Source: Chiridota heheva
Taxonomy: Eukaryota; Echinodermata; Holothuroidea; Apodida; Chiridotidae
DNA length: 64,000 nucleotides
Assembly (NCBI GenBank): GCA_020152595.1
Contig: JAIGNY010003302.1
Coordinates: forward strand, 248,001 to 312,000
Direction of reading: 5' to 3'
Position 1 is the first letter of the stretch; each line of letters begins with the position of its first letter. The notes under the pieces were generated by a model. That model searched no databases and was not told where the DNA came from. It was given only the letters and a program-made list of their open reading frames with translations. Positions 57,710-64,000 of this stretch are shown piece after piece. The translations under genes and the position numbers were made by a program.

Positions 57710-58288
57710 AGACCCCTAGCTTTGCTGTTTTAAAGGGTGCCCGTCCCTCCGTGGGCCCGCCCTGCCCCCTGGGGGTCTGTTCTACCCTTACCCCCTGAGA
57801 TCTGCCCTGCCCCCTGGGGATCAGCCCTGGCTCCTTGGGGATCCATCATGCCTCCCTGGGAATCCATCCTGCCTTCCTGGGGATCTGCCCTGCCTCCATG
57901 GGGATCCGCCCTGCCCCCTGGGGGTCTACCTTACTCCTGGGGATCTGCCCTGCCCCCGAGGATCCACCCTGCCTCCCTGGGGATCCACCCTGTCTCCCTG
58001 GGATCCGCCCTACCTCCATGGGATCCACCCTGCCTCCCTGGGTTCCCGCCCTGCCCCCTCATGAGATTTTTTTTTGTTTTTAAAAAAAAAAAATGTTAAC
58101 CTAATAATCCTAATTGACCTCATAAATGAAAACAGAACACAGAATGATAGCATAGTAAGCAATTGTCCTGTTTGTAAAAGGTGCCCCTGGTGCTCCATGT
58201 CGAAAAGACGCAGCACTTTGCGCATGCATTAATGTGCCCCTCAATAAGTCTAGCACCCTGCCCCTATTTAAATCAAGCTAGGGGTCTG
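57710..58288. mobile_element. CAGACCCC-ended element, copy 2 (about 580 bp)
   Basis: It starts CAGACCCCTAGCTTTGCTG and ends AATCAAGCTAGGGGTCTG: the outer 14 bp are perfect inverted repeats. TGACC precedes the left end and follows the right end, a possible 5-bp target duplication. CAG...CTG ends and a short duplication recall hAT-type elements, but this is only suggestive. Inside lies the GC-rich repeat at 57735-58065. Related to 47163-47250 plus 49425-49694. Confidence 0.68.
57735..58065. repeat. GC-rich ~22-bp degenerate tandem repeat
   Basis: About 15 imperfect units of CTGCCTCCCTGGGGATCCAC type. It is strikingly GC-rich in an AT-rich window and carries GGATCC in many units. Open frames of up to 120 codons (Pro/Gly/Ser/Trp-rich, 57737-58099) and the opposite-strand frame come from repeat composition and are not called as genes. 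Confidence 0.88.
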
Positions 58289-59640
58289 TGACCACACCCT
58301 TTCATTCCCCCTATTCGATGCTGTTGTTGAGGCAAGGATATATAAAGACATTAAAGGTAGGATAGACCCAAATGAGAGGAAATCTTATTGGTACATTTTT
58401 TAAGTTATTCATTGACCTGTTTTGCCTCCCAATGTGAAATATTGTTATTGTTAATTGTTTTAAGACAACTTATGAATAATGTTAAGTGTTCTTGTTTCAA
58501 TATTAATTCGACTTTAAGAGCTGAGAATCAGACTTGACGACAAACGTTATTGTAACAAGTTGACTTCCCGATTTTGCATATGCGGTCAAGACAACTTAGT
58601 GAATGACAAGTGAACTTGACATCTTATTGGTCCACAATAGGTGGACTTGTTGATCACAGGAACTGGTCACGACTTGTTGATCACAGGAAATGGTCACGAC
58701 TTGTTGATCACAGGAACATAAATTATTTGAATAAGACATCTTAATACAGAAATAAGTGTGGAAGATGGGTCCATAAGTTGGCACATAGAGATAATTATCT
58801 GGACATATCGGTATGGTGATGGCACTTTAAAGCTTCTGTATCATGCAGTCCTGATCAAGAGCCTAGTATTTATTATTGAATCTGGCACCTAATTTCATGC
58901 ACATAAAGTATTCATTAATCCTATTTACAGTATATTGTTAAATTCTATAGTCTGACCACTGTATTCTCTGGTCAATTTCCTCATTCTATCATTTTATTCA
59001 TTGCATACCTACATTATATAATTTTCTATGTTAAAACTTGTTTAACAAAATTGCATGAACAAAAAGGGGAATAGTGTTTCTACAGCCCTCAACAGTCTTG
59101 CCTCATAATTTAAATTATGTCTGCCAATAACCAAATTGTATCAAAGTTCAATGATCAGAGGTTCACTGTCAGGTTTCGATTTTAAATCATTTCTGAACTC
59201 TTGCTCCAAAGTTGGCTGTAATGGCAATCTTCATGCAAACATTTATCATTCCTATGCTTCTATGTTTTCGCCCAATTTTACAGTCTTGACCACTTATTCC
59301 CTGGTCACTTTGTTCATTTTTCCATTTTAATTTTTCTGACCTATGAAGTGGTATGGACAATATATCTTTTCCTTTGGCCGTTTCACAAGAGGCCATTCTA
59401 CATACAAATCAGTCAAAACTGGTTTGCCCGCCGAATAACTCCTCCACCGAATAACTCCTCTGAGAAAAGAAATTTACAAATTGCAGACTTATTCAACAGA
59501 TGTACATGTCATTTCAATGGCCCTCCAGGGGAATTCATATCAAGTATTTATTGAGATGGCAATTTTCATCTACATCTAACTTAAGTTTTTAATGGCATGA
59601 ATACTTTTGATGATTTTGTCAAACCTTAGAGGGTTATTAC
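58289..59640. other. Gene-free stretch with minor repeats
   Basis: 58644-58716 holds three units of a 27-bp repeat (GACTTGTTGATCACAGGAAC, TGGTCAC). 58860-59010 and 59210-59340 look like diverged copies of one segment (TCTGACCACTGTATTCTCTGG against TCTTGACCACTTATTCCCTGG). No gene is recognised. Confidence 0.55.
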
Positions 59641-60170
59641 TTGATCATGGACTTGATCATGGACTTGATCATGGACTTGATCATGGACTTGATCATGGAC
59701 TTGATCATGGACTGGATCATGGACTGGATCATGGACTGGATCATGGACTGGATCATGGACTTGATCATGGACTGGATCATGGACTGGATCATGGACTGGA
59801 TCATGGACTGGATCATGGACTGGATCATGGACTTGATCATGGACTTGATCATGGACTTGATTGATCATGGACTTGATCATGACTAGATCATGGACTTGAT
59901 CATAGACTGGATCATGGATCATGATCATGACTTGATCATGAACTTGATCATGGACTTGATCTGGATCATGGACTGGATCATGGACTAGATCATGGACTGG
60001 ATCATGGACTGGATCATGGACTGGATCATGAAGTGGATCATGGACTGGATCATGGACTAGATCATGGACTTGATCATGAACTTGATCATGGACTAAATCA
60101 TGGACTTGATCATGGACTGGATCATGGACTGTATCATGAACTGGATCATGGACTGGATCAGGATTTTTTT
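59641..60170. repeat. 12-bp minisatellite, TTGATCATGGAC type, main block
   Basis: About 43 units of TTGATCATGGAC or TGGATCATGGAC. Every unit contains the palindrome TGATCA or the GATC core. Runs of the TTG and TGG variants are clustered, and unit errors increase after 59850. Period 12 gives frames such as (DHGL)n on plus and (MIKS)n or (VHDP)n on minus; these are artefacts. Confidence 0.96.
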
Positions 60171-60408
60171 TTTTGATATTATTTTTTTACTCATACTTTT
60201 ACGACTCGGATTGACGTTCATGTCCTCTTGAAGGATTTTGACTGATCTTGGACTGTTTCAGATTCAGATTCAGATTCAGATGAACTTGATCATGGACTTG
60301 ATCATGGACTGGATCATGGACTGGATCATGGACTGGATCATGGACTGGATCATGGACTGATCATGGACTGGATCATGGACTAGATCATGGACTTGATCAT
60401 GAACTGGG
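60171..60408. repeat. 12-bp minisatellite, second block, plus interrupting sequence
   Basis: The array is interrupted at 60166-60284 by a T-rich segment and a GATTCA repeat (TCAGATTCAGATTCAGATTC, 60257-60280), then resumes from 60285 to 60408 with the same GATCATGGACTG units. The interruption contains no recognisable element. Confidence 0.88.
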
Positions 60409-60514
60409 ATGTTTTGCATTATACATGGAGGTGTATTAATGGGTAATTCTCAGCAGATCAAAGCAATTTTTGTTTTAGGAATACTCCTATAAATTTTAAT
60501 TTTCATCTTTATGC

Positions 60515-60665
60515 TAGAAGACAATAACAGAAACAAATTGGTGGAAAAACCATGTTGATATATCTATCATGCTTAGGAGTTAATGTATTACAACAAAGAT
60601 TTAAACAGTGTTTGAAAAGTGACCTTGTAGTGACCTTGTAGTGTAAAGCGGAATCCCTTTCAAAC
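60515..60665. mobile_element. Single arm of the 52788-53290 foldback family
   Basis: ACAGAAACAAATTGGTGGAA, ACCATGTTGATAT, TTAGGAGTTAATG and TTTGAAAAGTGACCTTGTAG match the left arm at 52805-52915. GTGACCTTGTA occurs twice at the end. No opposite arm follows; MITE-A copy e starts at 60683. Confidence 0.65.
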
Positions 60666-60682
60666 TTTTGAGTTCACTTTAA

Positions 60683-61251
60683 AGGATTATTAGTTCAGGG
60701 GTCAAGCATGTTCATCTTATATGAAAGAGAAGTTCGAAAGAAACAAAATAGTAGAAAAAAGTATTTAAAATCTTATTCCATTAAGGAGATATTTCAAGTT
60801 TAAAGTTTGTTACAATTTCTGTAGAAACAATTGAAATCAGACTAGTTGTGATGTCACAGCCTCAGGACTCCTCGAAGTTTTTATGCATTTTAAAGAAAGT
60901 TTATTTAAATTTTTAACTATTTGAATTATTTTTCCTCAAACTTTCTTCAGGTGGTATATCATAAATAACTTTCCTAGATTCAGTTTTACTACTTTTTGAT
61001 ATTTCCCATGGTTTTTTAGGCCACAAAATAGCAGAACAAAATATGATAGAATACATGAAGACTTTGAGGAATTTGAGGCTATGACATCACAGTTAGTCCG
61101 ATTTCAGTCGTTTCTACACAAATGACACCAAACTTTGAACTTGAATATATTTTTAACGGATTAAGATTTGTGAATGCTTTCTTCACCATTTTGTTTCTTT
61201 TGAAGTCCTCTTTCATATAAGATAAACATGCATGACCACTGAGCTAATCCT
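60683..61251. mobile_element. MITE-A copy e, complete (569 bp)
   Basis: Between TTAA at 60679-60682 and TTAA at 61252-61255. The left arm AGGATTATTAGTTCAGGGGT and the right arm ending GACCACTGAGCTAATCCT are inverted over about 190 bp with scattered mismatches. Clear pairs include CAGACTAGTTGTGATGTCAC with ATGACATCACAGTTAGTCCG. The middle ~180 bp (TTTTTCCTCAAACTTTCTTC, ATTCAGTTTTACTACTTTTT) is shared with all complete copies. No conserved frame. Confidence 0.88.
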
Positions 61252-61800
61252 TTAAGCTTGTGAAGTTTACTTGTTACAGAGAATGGAGTGATGATTGATG
61301 GCTTGTCACTAAGCTTGCATGGTCTACCAGTTTCGTAATTCAAAGCGGTTCTGCGAAACCGCAGTTTCGGTCTCACTCATGTTTTATGAAAAGCCAAAAG
61401 TAAATTGCCAAAAGACAAAGTTCAAATTTCTTCAATACATGTCTCGAATATCACATAATTTTTGGTACCTTTTGCACAGAATATCACATCAGTTTTGCCT
61501 GTCTCATTGATTGGCATAGATTCACACATCATGACCAGTTGACCCGTAATACCCATACAAAGGATCGTTTGGTTAGGTCTGTTCTATGAAAAATGGAATC
61601 CACAACTAAAATGCAGCATCAAATTATATGGCCTAGTACCAATGAGTGTGAGTGAAGAGGTAAAATATGTCACAAAATGTCAGACAAATTTTAATACATC
61701 TGTTTATGTTCACTTTGTCACAAATTTTTCATTTAAATGTCACAGATTTTTGGACAATAAAATTTTGTTACAAAATGTCACTGATGCTCCATTATCTGCT
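61252..61800. repeat. Recent duplicate block, copy 2
   Basis: TTAAGCTTGTGAAGTTTACT onward matches 52244-52787 almost exactly for ~330 bp and well to the end (CTGATGCTCCATT). The 37-bp unit that is amplified at 51391-52240 is present once (from 61500). The block begins at the TTAA that closes MITE-A copy e. Confidence 0.82.
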
Positions 61801-61864
61801 GTTAGCTCATACAAACTGTTAATCATACAAGCTCACCAATAGCTCCGACGAGCTCACCAACACA

Positions 61865-62170
61865 GACCTATTTCCAGCTAGACCTGGAAAAAATCTACGG
61901 TTCCAGCGGTTATAAGCGAGGGAAAAACAGAAATTCAAGGGAAGAAAACACCTTTTTTTCACTAAAAAAATTAATTAAATATATATTTTTTTTAGAATTC
62001 TTAAACAAACAACAGTATATATGGTAAATATGTGCTCTAAAAATGTCCCCCATGTACTTGTGCAATGAAAAGAACATTAAATTGCAAAGAGCATATAAAG
62101 AGTATTTACTACATTACTACTATTTCAGTCACAATTTTTTGTGGGAAGATTTTTGACACCTTTATTCAAA
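61865..62170. repeat. Dispersed repeat inverted relative to 3191-3735
   Basis: GACCTGGAAAAAATCTACGG, GGTAAATATGTGCTCTAAAA and TTTTTTGTGGGAAGATT match the opposite strand of 3191-3245 and 3680-3735. Class unknown. Confidence 0.6.
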
Positions 62171-62344
62171 ACCATGGCAAATTTTATAATTAATTCCATC
62201 TCTGCTTCCAGCGAGCTTGTTATAACTTTAAACAAGCTTGTGTTTGTTCTGCAGGCTTTAGTCTATCATGAGCTTGTTTTAGAACATTGATAAGTTGGTA
62301 AAAGTTTCAACTGCTAGCTTGTGGTGAGCTTATTGTGGGCTTAA

Positions 62345-63210
62345 CCCTTCATTTCCCACGGCCGATTGGACATGCACTTTCTTAAAAAATTAATTTAATT
62401 CCATCAAATAGGCCCACAGTGATTCTGTTATCTTTTGAAAGAGCTCAAATAGTTCTTTCAGAAAATGGAACTTTTAAAGGAGAAATATTGAAAATTGTTA
62501 AAAAAAGGTGTACAAAATTTAACAATTTTTTTTTTTTTTTTTTTCAAAAGCTTACTTGCCATACTTTCAGACCTTGCTTATGCCTGAAAACCTGTGAGGA
62601 ACTTTCTGTATAAAGTCATCAATACATCCAATTCCAGTCAAATTTTGACTGATCCTATCACCAATATCTTTTTTTGGCAAAAGTTGTGGAAAATATCATG
62701 ATTTTTAGCCTTTTTGAGACCTAAATTTGGCAAAAATCAGTTTATGATCGCGATATAACTCCCCTATGCAAAATATACCGTTAGAAAGCCCAGTTCACCA
62801 ATTTTCAATTGCAAACACGAGCAACTACCCCTTCTTTCTTCATAGCGCAATCTAAGTAATAAAACACACTAATACATACCTAGTGGAACGGTTAGTGTTC
62901 GGGATGTTCATGTGGATGGCCCCGGTTCGAACACCAGGCCAGATGCACGGCTTTGTTTTTCCGCGAGTAATTACAACTGTGATTATTAATTGCTTATTTT
63001 TATTGTTTTTGCATGTTTTGCTTTGAGAAAAAAATTAGACTGGCATCATTGGAAAGGAAACGGACAGCAGATGTGGACGGACGGACAACAAATGTGGACG
63101 GACAAACAATAGATGTGGACAGATGGACGGACGGACAAACAAACGAACGGTAAAGATCCTATATCCACTCTTCACCAACTTCGTGGACCCCCTGGGATGC
63201 AAAGGGATAA
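62345..63210. mobile_element. Candidate TTAA-type element with a tRNA-like insert
   Basis: The left end is TTAA then CCCTTCATTTCCCACGG. The right end CCCTGGGATGCAAAGGGATAA, read on the other strand, gives TTATCCCTTTGCATCCCAGG. The ends are imperfectly inverted, and the right target reads ATAA instead of TTAA. Inside are a T18-19 run near 62527-62545, the tRNA-like segment 62876-62945 and GGAC-rich words near 63070-63135. Only one copy is in view, so the call is tentative. Confidence 0.45.
62876..62945 (+). other. tRNA-like segment (degenerate tRNA or SINE head)
   Basis: CTAGTGGAACGGTTAGTG resembles an A box and CCCGGTTCGAACACC a B box, 30-35 nt apart as in tRNAs. The T-arm does not pair cleanly and no matching acceptor stem is evident. 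It is more likely a decayed tRNA-derived sequence than a working tRNA gene. Confidence 0.5.
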
Positions 63211-64000
63211 AGTGAGCACAACATTTCTGTAAAGGAGTTAAGGTTCTTTCTGCTCTGTTTACAATTGTAATCAACATTTCCGGTATAAATCACAACATTC
63301 AACAATTTAAGCTTCACCTATGGAATTTAATAATGATGAGGTTACATGTAGTTCCTTTTATAATGCAAACACTTATTGTTTTTAAACTGTAATGATCAAT
63401 TCTCTTGAATACATGCAAGCTTTATTTAAAGGAAAAGCGGAACGGGTTTAAAATAATATAATCGTAGTATCCACACAGCAGTATACGTGAGAGGCTTTAT
63501 ATTAGCAACTGGAGACAAAACAAAAATCAATGATACTCCTGTGATATCATAAATTTGCATATTCTCTTGAATAATTAAGTTTGAAATATCAGCTAAAGTA
63601 CATGTACTTTACAGAAGCTGTAATTTGATATAAATTCTTTTAATATTTGCATCTTTTACTTATTTGAGGCAAAATCTATGGAATATATTTAATTTCACTT
63701 TAAATCAATCAAGAATTCATGAAGCGGCTTAAAAATTCATTACAGAAAAGTGCAAACACTTACATTACACCAAATAATTCATTCTGGGTTTAAAAAATGA
63801 ATTATGATTGGAGTGAATAAATAACTTTAGAAGCACTCAGTCTCTCCATCTATGACAGTGTTCCCACTCGAGTATAAGCTCACGATCCCACCCACTGCAG
63901 GCGATCAGATCCATCACTTCTTGACTGTGAGAATGCTCACCAGATCTGATCAGTCACTTGATCTTGATCCTAGTCAAGGATCATGATCCAGAGTGGGTAA
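63211..64000. other. Gene-free right edge
   Basis: AT-rich unique sequence. The last 110 bp are rich in GATC words (GATCAGATCC, AGATCTGATCAGTCAC, TTGATCTTGATCC, GGATCATGATCC). They recall the 12-bp GATCATGGAC array at 59641 but are not periodic. No gene is recognised. Confidence 0.45.

Noticed and set aside
57737..58099. 120-codon Pro/Trp/Gly-rich frame
   Set aside because: Comes from a degenerate GC-rich tandem repeat inside a short transposon-like element.

Overview
The window looks like AT-rich, gene-poor nuclear DNA of a metazoan, most likely a marine invertebrate. It holds tRNA-derived SINEs, I-type and CR1/L2-type non-LTR retrotransposon fragments, several families of TTAA-flanked inverted-repeat elements and very many minisatellites. 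I cannot name the species. I found no host protein-coding gene, no intact RNA gene and no bacterial-type operon. The long open frames are products of repeat periods divisible by three, or remnants of retrotransposon proteins.

Layout. 1-7.0 kb: a 20-bp and a 39-bp minisatellite, a 2.1-kb piggyBac-like non-autonomous element, and the first copy of a ~570-bp inverted-repeat element (called MITE-A here). 6.8-8 kb: a 19-bp minisatellite split by a tRNA-derived SINE. 8-10.2 kb: a 5'-truncated I-type LINE on the minus strand. 10.6-12.8 kb: a nest made of MITE-A, a LINE 3' end inserted in it, a 38-bp satellite made from a transposon junction, and a second TTAA element (element D). 14-19 kb: a 32-bp minisatellite. 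19.4-21.4 kb: a LINE tail and a CR1/L2-like LINE split by element D. 23.5-27.6 kb: the most complete I-type LINE (ORF1, part of the endonuclease, RT, RNase H) and a SINE. 28.96-35.25 kb: a 15-bp array of about 419 units. 36.2-38.7 kb: a 60-bp array. 40.6-43.5 kb: a 49-bp array. 44-49.7 kb: a CR1-like LINE end, two inverted-repeat elements sharing a TTAA, a tandemly duplicated SINE-in-MITE, and a second piggyBac-like copy nested in a CAGACCCC-ended element. 50.3-53.3 kb: 13-bp and 37-bp arrays and a foldback element. 55-57 kb: a third I-type LINE. 57.7-64 kb: a GC-rich repeat inside a short inverted-repeat element, a 12-bp array, MITE-A, a near-identical copy of the 52.2-52.8 kb block, and a candidate TTAA element holding a tRNA-like segment.

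By my own tally about 22 kb, roughly a third of the window, is tandem repeat. Much of the rest is transposon-derived. The clearest biological story is repeat birth: arrays expand inside or at the ends of mobile elements, and elements insert into each other and into arrays. No coordinated gene system is visible. All homology statements are read by eye from the sequence.
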